Assembly: GCA_937920235.1 (NCBI GenBank) | Contig: CALGUK010000040.1 | Span: 1-61,999, forward strand | Reading direction: 5' to 3' | Length of the DNA: 61,999 nt | Source of the DNA: an uncultured Clostridia bacterium | GTDB lineage: Bacteria; Bacillota; Clostridia; Oscillospirales; Acutalibacteraceae | Shown here: positions 13,685 to 21,684 of the stretch, piece after piece | How the letters are laid out: each line of letters starts with the position of its first letter | How positions within the stretch are numbered: position 1 is the stretch's first letter | The notes under the pieces: generated by a model | Seen by the model: the letters and a program-made list of their open reading frames with translations, nothing else | What the model was told of the DNA's origin: nothing | Database searches by the model: none | Translations under genes and position numbers: made by a program

Positions 13685-16600
13685 ATGTTGGATAAAAGCA
13701 TTAAAAAGGTAATGGTTATCGGTTCAGGTCCGATTATCATAGGACAAGCTGCAGAATTTGACTATGCCGGCACTCAGGCTTGCCGTTCACTTAAAGAGGA
13801 AGGCGTTGAGGTTGTTCTTGTAAACTCCAACCCTGCCACAATTATGACTGACGGCGACATTGCTGACAAGGTTTATATTGAGCCGCTTACAATACCGACA
13901 CTTACAAAGATCATTGAAAAAGAAAAGCCGGATTCACTTCTCCCCTCCCTCGGCGGACAGACAGGTCTTAACCTTGCAATGGAGCTTGATGAAATCGGTG
14001 TTCTTAAAGCAAACAACGTGCGTCTTATCGGTATAAATGCTGAGTCAATCAGAAAGGCAGAAGACAGACAAGAATTCAAGGATACGATGGAAAAGATCGG
14101 TGAGCCCTGCATTGAATCGCTCGTTGTTGAAACGGTTGAAGATGCGCTTAAATTTTCGGCAAAAATCGGTTATCCCGTAATCGTCCGCCCCGCATATACA
14201 CTTGGCGGCACCGGCGGCGGTATTGCCTATGACGAAGAACAGCTTCACGAAATCGCATCAAACGGTATCCGACTTTCCCGAGTAAACCAGGTTCTTATTG
14301 AAAAATGTATCTCCGGCTGGAAAGAAATCGAATTTGAGACAATGCGTGACTCAAAGGGTAACTGCATTACGATCTGCTCTATGGAAAATATGGACCCGGT
14401 CGGCATACATACGGGCGACTCCATTGTTGTTGCACCTGCACAGACTCTTATGGAAAAAGAGTATTCAATGCTCCGCAATGCCGCGCTTAACATTATTGAT
14501 GCCCTTGACATTCAAGGTGGATGTAATGTTCAGTTTGCTCTTCATCCCACTTCATTCAAATATGCTGTTATCGAGGTTAACCCCCGAGTTTCACGTTCAT
14601 CGGCGCTCGCTTCAAAAGCAACGGGCTTCCCGATTGCACGAGTCGCTTCAAAAATCGCTCTCGGTTTAGGTCTTGACGAAATTCCGAATGCGGTTACCGG
14701 CAAAACATTTGCATCGTTTGAGCCGACAATCGACTATATTGTATGTAAGTTCCCGAAATGGCCGTTTGATAAATTTGTTACCGCCAAAAAGACACTCGGT
14801 ACACAAATGAAGGCCACAGGTGAGGTTATGTCAATCGCACGCACATTTGAGGCCGCACTTCACAAATCCCTGCACTCACTTGAAGAGAATAAAGAGTCAC
14901 TTCTTCTCGATTCCTTTATGGAAATGAGCAAAGAAGAAATCCACAAGACACTTTATAATGTTGACAATCTCCGCGTTTATGCTATTGCAGTCGCTATCTA
15001 TAAGGGAATTCCTTTGGAGGAAATTCACAATATCACAACTATAGATATGTGGTTCCTCAATAAAATCAAAAACATTGTTGATATGGAAAAGCTTCTCAAA
15101 ACGGGTAAATGCGACAGAGAAACTCTTTTCAAGGCTAAGAAAATGGGCTTCACAGACAGTGTTATTGCAAAGAATGTCGGTACAACAAGCAGTGCTGTCA
15201 AGCACTTGAGAAAGCTTTGGAACATCATGCCCTCCTTCTCAATAGTTGACACCTGCGCTGCAGAGTTTGCCGCACAGACTCCATACTACTATTCGGATTA
15301 CGGAATCGCCAATGAAGTTAACCCGAAAACAGACAAGAAAAAGATTATGGTTCTCGGCTCAGGTCCTATAAGAATCGGTCAGGGTGTTGAGTTTGACTAC
15401 TGCTCGGTTCACTCTGTCTGGGCTCTTAAAAAAGCAGGCTGTGAAGCAATTATCGTAAACAACAACCCTGAAACAGTTTCTACCGACTTTGACGTATCTG
15501 ATAAGCTCTATTTTGAACCGCTTACTCCCGAATATGTTACAAGCATTGTTGAACTTGAAAATCCCGACGGTGCCATTGTTCAGTTCGGCGGTCAGACAGC
15601 AATTAAGCTTACAAAAACTCTTAATGATCTGGGCGTTAAAATTCTCGGTACCGATGCAGACCACGTTGATGCTGCTGAAGACAGAGAGCGTTTTGATGAA
15701 ATACTCGAATTCTGTGATATTGCCCGTCCGAAAGGGCAGACGGTGTTTACCGCTCAGGAGGCCATTGCCGCCGCCCACTCTCTCGGCTATCCGGTTCTTG
15801 TCCGTCCAAGCTATGTTCTCGGCGGACAGGGTATGCAAATCGCTGCAAGCGACGAGGATATACTTGAATTTATGGATATCATAACAAGAACTATTCCCGA
15901 CCTTTCTGAACACCCGGTTCTTGTTGATAAATACCTTATGGGACAAGAGGTTGAGGTTGACGCTATATGCGACGGCAAGGATATTCTTATCCCCGGTATT
16001 ATGGAGCATATTGACCGCGCAGGTATTCACTCAGGTGACTCAATTTCGGTTTATCCTGCAGTTACACTTTCACCGAAGGTACAGAAGACAATTGTCGATT
16101 ACACTAAGCGTCTTGCTTCTGCACTGCATGTTGTCGGTATGATGAACATACAATTTATTGTACTCCGCGAAACAGTATATATCATTGAGGTTAATCCCCG
16201 TTCCTCAAGAACAGTTCCTTATATCAGTAAGGTTACCGGAATTCCCGCAATCAGTCTTGCCACACGGGCTATGCTCGGAGAAAAAATTGCGGATATGGGA
16301 TACGGAACAGGACTTTACAAGAACAGCGGTTACTACGCTATCAAGCTTCCCGTATTCTCATTTGAAAAGATTATCGGTGCCGACACGTCTCTCGGCCCTG
16401 AAATGAAGTCAACCGGTGAGGTTCTCGGTATTTCAAAGGATTATAACGAAGCTCTTCTCAAAGCATTTGAGGGTGGCGGAGTTTCAATGCCCAAGGATGC
16501 AAAAATCGTTGTTACCGTTCGTGATAAGGATAAAAAGGAAGTCGGAGAAATGCTTAAGGAATTCAAAGATTCGGAATTTGAATTCTATGCCACTCCCGGA

Positions 16601-16894
16601 ACCTGTAAAGCACTTCGCGAGGCGGGCATCCCTTGTAAAGAGGTCAATCCTCTTACCGCTGACTCACCGAATATTATGGATATGCTTCAGAACGGTGAGG
16701 TTTCACTTATCATCAACACACCTACTCACGGCCGTTTGGCTAACCGTGACGGCTTCAAGCTCAGAAGACTTGCAGTTGAATCGGGTACATCATGTCTTAC
16801 ATCTCTCGATGCAGCACTCAGCGTTATGAGAAGCACGTTTGTTGTTCCCGACGGTAAAATGAGTCTTACCGACATAGCGGCACTTAAATTATAA
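13685..16894 (+). CDS. carB: Carbamoyl-phosphate synthase large subunit
   Basis: The 1069-aa protein is full length. It has two homologous synthetase halves, each opening with a GSGPI(I/R)IGQ motif (residues about 12 and 559) and carrying ATP-grasp folds with VIEVNPR and IIEVNPR, and a C-terminal allosteric domain (about 930-1069). It makes carbamoyl phosphate from bicarbonate, ammonia and 2 ATP for pyrimidines and arginine. It lies 2 bp after carA, so the pair is co-translated. Because the CarA partner lacks a glutaminase, this subunit would have to accept NH3 from solution or another source. Confidence 0.98.
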   Translation: MLDKSIKKVMVIGSGPIIIGQAAEFDYAGTQACRSLKEEGVEVVLVNSNPATIMTDGDIADKVYIEPLTIPTLTKIIEKEKPDSLLPSLGGQTGLNLAMELDEIGVLKANNVRLIGINAESIRKAEDRQEFKDTMEKIGEPCIESLVVETVEDALKFSAKIGYPVIVRPAYTLGGTGGGIAYDEEQLHEIASNGIRLSRVNQVLIEKCISGWKEIEFETMRDSKGNCITICSMENMDPVGIHTGDSIVVAPAQTLMEKEYSMLRNAALNIIDALDIQGGCNVQFALHPTSFKYAVIEVNPRVSRSSALASKATGFPIARVASKIALGLGLDEIPNAVTGKTFASFEPTIDYIVCKFPKWPFDKFVTAKKTLGTQMKATGEVMSIARTFEAALHKSLHSLEENKESLLLDSFMEMSKEEIHKTLYNVDNLRVYAIAVAIYKGIPLEEIHNITTIDMWFLNKIKNIVDMEKLLKTGKCDRETLFKAKKMGFTDSVIAKNVGTTSSAVKHLRKLWNIMPSFSIVDTCAAEFAAQTPYYYSDYGIANEVNPKTDKKKIMVLGSGPIRIGQGVEFDYCSVHSVWALKKAGCEAIIVNNNPETVSTDFDVSDKLYFEPLTPEYVTSIVELENPDGAIVQFGGQTAIKLTKTLNDLGVKILGTDADHVDAAEDRERFDEILEFCDIARPKGQTVFTAQEAIAAAHSLGYPVLVRPSYVLGGQGMQIAASDEDILEFMDIITRTIPDLSEHPVLVDKYLMGQEVEVDAICDGKDILIPGIMEHIDRAGIHSGDSISVYPAVTLSPKVQKTIVDYTKRLASALHVVGMMNIQFIVLRETVYIIEVNPRSSRTVPYISKVTGIPAISLATRAMLGEKIADMGYGTGLYKNSGYYAIKLPVFSFEKIIGADTSLGPEMKSTGEVLGISKDYNEALLKAFEGGGVSMPKDAKIVVTVRDKDKKEVGEMLKEFKDSEFEFYATPGTCKALREAGIPCKEVNPLTADSPNIMDMLQNGEVSLIINTPTHGRLANRDGFKLRRLAVESGTSCLTSLDAALSVMRSTFVVPDGKMSLTDIAALKL

Positions 16895-16908
16895 TTTAAT
16901 TTGCGGAA

Positions 16909-16948
16909 GTCGAAGTTGAGTCAAAAGCTCAATTTCGACATTCTGTTT
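16909..16948 (+). terminator. Probable carAB terminator
   Basis: An imperfect 12-bp stem (GTCGAAGTTGAG with CTCAATTTCGAC, 16909-16939) is followed by a moderately T-rich stretch (ATTCTGTTTT). Termination may be partial, with some read-through into the next gene. Confidence 0.55.
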
Positions 16949-16975
16949 TAAATATTAAAAAAGGAGTTTTGTCTT

Positions 16976-18142
16976 ATGGCAGGTATTATAGAGTACGCAC
17001 TTTTAAACTCACACAAAGATTTCAACTCAATGCCATTCACTAATGTTGACGGTCTTATTTTTGCTCAGCTTGCTTATCTCGACTACAACACCTTTGTTCC
17101 CGACAGGCAACTATTTGCAAGAGGAATTACTTTTTCTAAAATTTCAGAACAAGAAGGATTTGAAAATCTTTTCCCTCTTGAGCGAACCGCAAGAAAAAAC
17201 CTTCTTCTTTTTAACGCATTGGCATACAGCAAAAGATACGGTAAAGTGAGAATAAATTATCACGAGAATATTTTTGACAGCGAGAAAAAAACACAGTTTT
17301 CCGCAACTACCTTCATCCTTCCCGACGGAAATGCCTGTGTTGCTTTCAGAGGAACCGACTCAACCATAACCGGATGGCGTGAAAACTTCGATATGCTGTA
17401 TAACGATACCGTTCCCGCACAAAAGGAAAGTGTAAAATATCTCAACAGAATTGCAGGCAAGATCAGAGGAAAAATTACGGTTGTGGGCCATTCTAAAGGC
17501 GGAAACCTTGCTATTTATGCAGGTGTTATGTGTTCGCCGAAGACAAAAGAAAAACTTATAGAGATACAAAGCTTTGACAGTCCCGGCTTTACAGAAAAAT
17601 TTGTTGAGTCAAAAAGTTACCTTGATACAGAAAAACTAATCAAAAAATATGTTCCCGAAGAGTCAATGATAGGTATGCTTCTCAGCAATACAGAGTCATA
17701 CCGCATTGTCAAAAGTGAGGGTGAGGGCTTTCATCAACACGATCCGTTTATGTGGATTGTCGAAGACAACGACTTTGAACCGGGAGAGAAAATACATACA
17801 AAAGCCAGATTCATCAACAGCACTTTCAGAGAATGGGTCGGTAAATCCACTCCTGAACAAAGAGAATTATTCGTTGATGCATTGTTTGACATAATTAAGG
17901 CAACTAATGAACAAAATGCGGAAAGTTTCATTGACTGGAGTGAAAATCTCAAGGGAAATACCAATCTGTTTTTTGACACACTCAAGGATCTTGACCCTGA
18001 AACCAAAAGCTTTATGCTTAAAACCCTGAGCGGTATATTTCCCTCAGCGACGGACACAGTCCTCACAACTCCAAAAAAAATCCTCAAGGATACCATCGGA
18101 AAACTGAGAAGTCGTAAACCCGATTCTGCCGATGAAATATAA
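16976..18142 (+). CDS. DUF2974 (Mbeg1-like) alpha/beta-hydrolase
   Basis: The 388-aa protein has the lipase-type nucleophile elbow VVGHSKGGNLA (Ser about residue 170) with an upstream CVAFRGTDSTITGW oxyanion segment, as in DUF2974 proteins. A catalytic His in HQHDPF and an acidic residue are plausible. The C-terminal 100 residues are helical and contain no recognised domain. No signal peptide is present, so it is intracellular. A GGAG box precedes the ATG. The substrate is unknown; an esterase or lipase role is family-level inference. Confidence 0.85.
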   Translation: MAGIIEYALLNSHKDFNSMPFTNVDGLIFAQLAYLDYNTFVPDRQLFARGITFSKISEQEGFENLFPLERTARKNLLLFNALAYSKRYGKVRINYHENIFDSEKKTQFSATTFILPDGNACVAFRGTDSTITGWRENFDMLYNDTVPAQKESVKYLNRIAGKIRGKITVVGHSKGGNLAIYAGVMCSPKTKEKLIEIQSFDSPGFTEKFVESKSYLDTEKLIKKYVPEESMIGMLLSNTESYRIVKSEGEGFHQHDPFMWIVEDNDFEPGEKIHTKARFINSTFREWVGKSTPEQRELFVDALFDIIKATNEQNAESFIDWSENLKGNTNLFFDTLKDLDPETKSFMLKTLSGIFPSATDTVLTTPKKILKDTIGKLRSRKPDSADEI

Positions 18143-18144
18143 AA

Positions 18145-18201
18145 CACGTCAGTTCGAAACCATCCTGACGGAAGCATTGCTTCAAATCAAAACTACGGAG
18201 A
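18145..18201 (+). promoter_or_regulatory. Candidate preQ1 riboswitch upstream of queT
   Basis: The short leader has a CGTCAG/CTGACG stem (18147-18170) with a loop reading TTCGAAACCATC, a small GAAGC/GCTTC hairpin, and an A-rich tail AAATCAAAACTACGGAG that includes the ribosome binding site. This is the general plan of preQ1-I switches, which commonly precede queT, but the extra hairpin is atypical. Translation control by sequestering CGGAG would be the expected mechanism. Confidence 0.45.
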
Positions 18202-18207
18202 GAAAAA

Positions 18208-18723
18208 ATGAACATAAAAAAGAATAAAACCACTTTCGTCGTAAATTCCGCGGTTATTGCCGCACTTTATGCTGGACTTACCTATGCCTCAGGATCACTG
18301 AATATCGCATACGGCAGTATCCAGTTCCGATTTTCAGAAGCACTCACGATTTTGGCGTCACTTACTCCTGCTGCCATACCGGGACTCACAATAGGATGCT
18401 TTTTAGGCAACATTACAAGTCCTTACGGAATAATTGACATTATATGCGGTACGCTTGCAACACTTATTGCGGCCTTGCTGTCGTACAAAACGCGTAACAT
18501 CAGATTTAAGGATTTACCGTTGATTTCAGCATTATTTCCCGTTCTGTCAAACGCTGTAATTGTCGGACTCGAAATCACCTTATTTATGCCCGAGGGATTC
18601 GCCGTCAAGGCATTTCTGATTTCTGCCTTGCAGGTCGGACTCGGTGAGCTTGTGATGTGCTACGGACTCGGAATACCGTTATACAAGGTACTCAAAAGAA
18701 CTAATTTGAATAAAATAATATAG
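18208..18723 (+). CDS. queT: QueT family queuosine-precursor transporter
   Basis: The 171-aa integral membrane protein has the family hallmark AALYAGLTYASG followed by YGSIQFRFSEAL, and about five to six hydrophobic segments. QueT proteins are substrate-binding components of ECF transporters that take up queuine or preQ1 for tRNA modification. The gene starts 65 bp after the hydrolase gene, behind a possible preQ1-sensing leader. The ECF energising module is not in this window. Confidence 0.9.
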   Translation: MNIKKNKTTFVVNSAVIAALYAGLTYASGSLNIAYGSIQFRFSEALTILASLTPAAIPGLTIGCFLGNITSPYGIIDIICGTLATLIAALLSYKTRNIRFKDLPLISALFPVLSNAVIVGLEITLFMPEGFAVKAFLISALQVGLGELVMCYGLGIPLYKVLKRTNLNKII

Positions 18724-18762
18724 AAAAAAGCGTGATAACCTTTACGGCTGTCACGCTTTTTT
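18724..18762. terminator. Bidirectional terminator queT / hemolysin III
   Basis: A strong stem (AAAAAAGCGTGA with TCACGCTTTTTT) lies between the converging genes, with T-runs on both strands. Confidence 0.85.
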
Positions 18763-18775
18763 CATGAAACTCAAA

Positions 18776-19444
18776 CTAAATAAATACATATAAATAAAGA
18801 TTAATAAAATGTATCGCCGCTCCGATAATTACAAATATGTGAAAAACGGCATGAAAATATTTTTTCTTAGAACCAAGGGCAAAGAGTATAAGTCCTGCAA
18901 TATATGCTGCATTACCTGCCAGAACGAGCTTCACTCCGATTGGGTCAACCCTGTCGCCTATAACGAACAGGGATGAAAAAGCACATAATCCTATCACGAT
19001 ATACAGAACCATTCTTATTGCTTTCGTCTTGTTGAAGGCTGTTACCGTGAGAAATACGGAAATAACGGTGGCAACAAGGCAGATTACAAACAGCAGACGA
19101 CCGAGAAACAAATTTATCTTTGCAACAGAAAGCAACATATAAGGTGTTATTGTTCCCATCAGCATAAAATATATTGCCGTGTAGTCGAGCACACGCATCG
19201 CCTTTTTTGCATTGCACGGAGGCAGTCCGTGATAAACGGACGAGCAAACAAAAACAATCAGCATTGAGATGCAATATACCAAACCAATGACAAGATAATC
19301 TTCTCTTTCCAGCTCAACAGAACGCTTTATGCACAGAACAGATGCAAGCAGGGCAAGAACTGCGCCTAAAATATGAGTTGTCGTATTAAGTTTTTCTTCT
19401 GTTTCGGAATAATTGACCAATTCTATTGAGTTATAAGTCCTCAT
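18776..19444 (-). CDS. Hemolysin III family (PAQR-like) membrane protein
   Basis: The 222-aa protein has seven predicted transmembrane helices and the HlyIII/PAQR metal-site residues: SSVYHGLP (Ser and His), an Asp in VLDYTAIY, and the C-terminal HAVFHIFVIIGAAIH. Members are implicated in membrane homeostasis, and the hemolysin label is historical. The RNA runs from the CDF side: the gene follows the CDF transporter by 16 bp on the same strand, so it is probably the third gene of the ArsR-CDF operon. Confidence 0.93.
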   Translation of the reverse strand: MRTYNSIELVNYSETEEKLNTTTHILGAVLALLASVLCIKRSVELEREDYLVIGLVYCISMLIVFVCSSVYHGLPPCNAKKAMRVLDYTAIYFMLMGTITPYMLLSVAKINLFLGRLLFVICLVATVISVFLTVTAFNKTKAIRMVLYIVIGLCAFSSLFVIGDRVDPIGVKLVLAGNAAYIAGLILFALGSKKKYFHAVFHIFVIIGAAIHFINLYLYVFI

Positions 19445-19460
19445 TATTTTCTATCCTTAT

Positions 19461-20360
19461 TTAATGATGGTGGTGATGATGGTGATGGTGTCCCGATGAC
19501 TTTTCAAAACAAATACAGCAGTCTTCCTCGTGACAATGCTCATCCTCACTTTCAAGTTCAAGAGTTGTATGTGTGATTCCATGTTCTCTTAATTCTTCTC
19601 TGACCGAATCTTTGATGCGGTGATAATCTCCGTCAGCCACAATGTGCATTGTTGCGTAATTATGCTGTCCGTCAATACTTCTGATGTGAATATGATGAAC
19701 CCCCTTTACGCCGTCAATCCCCGTAATATGCTCTTTAATTTCATCAATGCTGATATCATCAGGAATTTTTTCAAGGAACAAATCCGTTACTTCTTTCAGA
19801 TTGTGAATTGCATTTACAAAAATAAAAATCGCAACGCCTATTGACATAATCGGATCAATAATTCTGAGATCAGTAAATCTCATTATAACGGCACCGGCAA
19901 GTACAACAAGCCAGCCGAGAACATCCTCAAGCATATGAAGGTTAACCGCACGTTGATTCAGGGAGTCACCGTCTTTGGTAAAATATGCCGCAAAGAAATT
20001 AACTGCCGCACCGACAACAGCAAAAATTATCATTCCGTTATAATTTATTTCTATCGGATTAAAAAGACGTAGAACTGCGTTGTAAATGACTGCCAATGAG
20101 CCGAAAATCAAGATAATTGTGGTGATGAGACCGCCCATAACAGAAAATCGTACATAACCGTAGGTATATTTTTCATCAGGCTGTTTTTTGCTTTTCTTTT
20201 CGAGGAAATACGACACTCCTATGCTTGCCGCATCACCGATATCGTGTACGGCATCTGAAAGTATCGCAACACTTCCCGTTATAATTCCGCCTATGAACTC
20301 AAAAACGGAAAAAGATAAATTCAATATAAATGCTATGAAAATATTTCTTTCTGTTTTCAT
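19461..20360 (-). CDS. Cation diffusion facilitator with C-terminal His9 tail
   Basis: The 299-aa protein is a CDF (CzcD/ZitB-type) metal efflux transporter. Six transmembrane helices carry the metal-site motifs SDAVHDIGDA (HxxxD/DxxxH type) and HMLEDVLGW. A cytoplasmic C-terminal domain follows (about 205-275). The end has a Cys/His-rich stretch (EDEHCHEEDCCICFE) and nine consecutive His. It exports zinc or a similar divalent metal in exchange for protons. The start lies 1 nt after the ArsR stop, with GGAGAG inside the end of that gene, so the regulator and pump are co-translated. Confidence 0.95.
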   Translation of the reverse strand: MKTERNIFIAFILNLSFSVFEFIGGIITGSVAILSDAVHDIGDAASIGVSYFLEKKSKKQPDEKYTYGYVRFSVMGGLITTIILIFGSLAVIYNAVLRLFNPIEINYNGMIIFAVVGAAVNFFAAYFTKDGDSLNQRAVNLHMLEDVLGWLVVLAGAVIMRFTDLRIIDPIMSIGVAIFIFVNAIHNLKEVTDLFLEKIPDDISIDEIKEHITGIDGVKGVHHIHIRSIDGQHNYATMHIVADGDYHRIKDSVREELREHGITHTTLELESEDEHCHEEDCCICFEKSSGHHHHHHHHH

Positions 20361-20361
20361 T

Positions 20362-20730
20362 TTATCTCTCCTGTCTGTGATGTATATGCTCTAATCCTAC
20401 TTCAAAAATTTCGGAAATATGACTGTCATCAAGGGAATAATACACCGTTTTTCCAGATTTTCGACATCTGACAAGTCCTACCTCCCTCATTTTACTCAAT
20501 TGATGGGAAACAGAGGATTTTGTCATTGAGAGCACATTTGCCAGATCGCAGACACACATTTCGTTCTGCAAAAGTGCAAATAGCAATTTGCATCTTGTTG
20601 TATCTCCCATTATTTTAAAAAAGTCAGCAAGCTTACCCAAAACATCATTTTCAGGCATTTTAGAAAGAGTGTCATTCACCATTTCCTCATGAATCATATT
20701 GCAATCACATATAAACTCATTTTTCGGCAA
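20362..20730 (-). CDS. ArsR/SmtB family metal-sensing repressor
   Basis: The 122-aa winged-helix protein has the ArsR fold (FKIMGDTTRCKLLFALL, then MCVCDLANVLSMTKSSVSHQL, then GLVRCRKSGKTVYYSL). The CVC in helix alpha-3 matches the CadC/ArsR alpha-3 metal site, and an N-terminal CDC and C-terminal HIHH could add ligands. It presumably represses its own operon with the CDF pump, with metal relieving repression. It starts at a TTG with AAGGAG 8 nt upstream. Two inverted repeats overlap its promoter. Confidence 0.93.
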   Translation of the reverse strand: MPKNEFICDCNMIHEEMVNDTLSKMPENDVLGKLADFFKIMGDTTRCKLLFALLQNEMCVCDLANVLSMTKSSVSHQLSKMREVGLVRCRKSGKTVYYSLDDSHISEIFEVGLEHIHHRQER

Positions 20731-20748
20731 AGCAATTCTCCTTTTCAG

Positions 20749-20799
20749 TTGAATTATTGTTCAATTGTCATTATAGTTGAATAAACATTCAATTGTCAA
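20749..20799 (-). promoter_or_regulatory. ArsR-type promoter with two operator repeats
   Basis: A TTGACA -35 (20794-20799) and TATAAT -10 (20770-20775) are 18 bp apart. Two imperfectly matched 16-bp inverted repeats, TTGAATAAACATTCAA (20777-20792, inside the spacer) and TTGAATTATTGTTCAA (20749-20764, after the -10), are typical ArsR/SmtB operators. Binding of the adjacent repressor would block RNA polymerase. Confidence 0.85.
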
Positions 20800-20893
20800 T
20801 ACTTTTTTAATAAATATCGGAAAATTGATATAAATATAAAAAAATTACTGTGAAAATCATAAAAATAATGATATTCTATTATTGGTGATTGAT

Positions 20894-21646
20894 GTGAAAG
20901 AATACTTAAAAAGTATAGAAATTTTACCTGATGACAAGGAAAACATTGAATTTTGGGAAAGAGAAAACAAAAAAACTCATACATCCTATGAGAGTGAAAT
21001 TCTCTTTTTTTCCTGCATTATGCACGGCGACACGCTAAGACTAGGCAAATGTCTTGAAGACCTGTTCAACAGCGGTATCGTTGCGGGTAAGCTTTCGGAG
21101 GATAATCTGAGACAAATGAAATACTGGGCAGTAAGCTGTGTAACAATTGCAACGAGATATGCCATTCAGGGAGGTCTTCCCGAAATGGAAGCTTATAATC
21201 TGAGTGACCGTTTTATACGCGATATAGACCATATTGACGATGAAAACTGTATTCTGAATTATCTTATCGATGCAAGCTTTGTAATTACGGAAAGAATTAA
21301 GGCAATTAAAATTCAGAACAACTACCCTGCTCCTGTAAGAAAATGCGTATCGTACATAGACAAAAATCTTCACGACAGAATATCTCTTGACGACTTAGCA
21401 GAGATAAGCAATCTTTCCAAGGATTATCTTTCTCAGCTTTTCCGAAAAACAACGGGAATTACCGTTACAGAATATATCAAGAAGAGAAGACTTGACTCAG
21501 CGAAAAAGCTTCTTGACCGAGACAGTTCCATAGGTCACACCGCATACGCTCTCGGCTTTTGTTCGGAAAGCTATTTTATTTCCTGTTTTAAAAAGGAGTT
21601 CGGCATGACACCTAAAGAATACATAAAAAACAAAGGCAAACTGTAA
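20894..21646 (+). CDS. AraC family transcriptional regulator
   Basis: The product of about 250 aa has a C-terminal AraC double helix-turn-helix (about 150-250: ISLDDLAEISNLSKDYLSQLF and IGHTAYALGFCSESYFISCFKKEFGMTPKEYIK). The N-terminal 140 residues are helical and lack a cupin, resembling the YesN-type effector region. It converges with the GH95 operon across a shared terminator, so it may regulate glycan use, but this is only proximity. The start is uncertain: GTG at 20894 with GGTGAT upstream is preferred over the in-frame TTG at 20882. Confidence 0.9.
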   Translation: MKEYLKSIEILPDDKENIEFWERENKKTHTSYESEILFFSCIMHGDTLRLGKCLEDLFNSGIVAGKLSEDNLRQMKYWAVSCVTIATRYAIQGGLPEMEAYNLSDRFIRDIDHIDDENCILNYLIDASFVITERIKAIKIQNNYPAPVRKCVSYIDKNLHDRISLDDLAEISNLSKDYLSQLFRKTTGITVTEYIKKRRLDSAKKLLDRDSSIGHTAYALGFCSESYFISCFKKEFGMTPKEYIKNKGKL

Positions 21647-21647
21647 A

Positions 21648-21680
21648 AAACACCGTCCCGGAACTATACCGAGACGGTGT
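21648..21680. terminator. Bidirectional terminator AraC regulator / GH95 operon
   Basis: AACACCGTC pairs with GACGGTGTT around a 13-nt region containing CCGG/CCG, flanked by A/T runs on both sides. Confidence 0.8.
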
Positions 21681-21684
21681 TGAT

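Noticed and set aside
15359..16030. Long antisense reading frame (223 codons) inside carB
   Set aside because: It lies fully opposite the conserved carB coding sequence, has no ribosome binding site and its translation resembles no protein.
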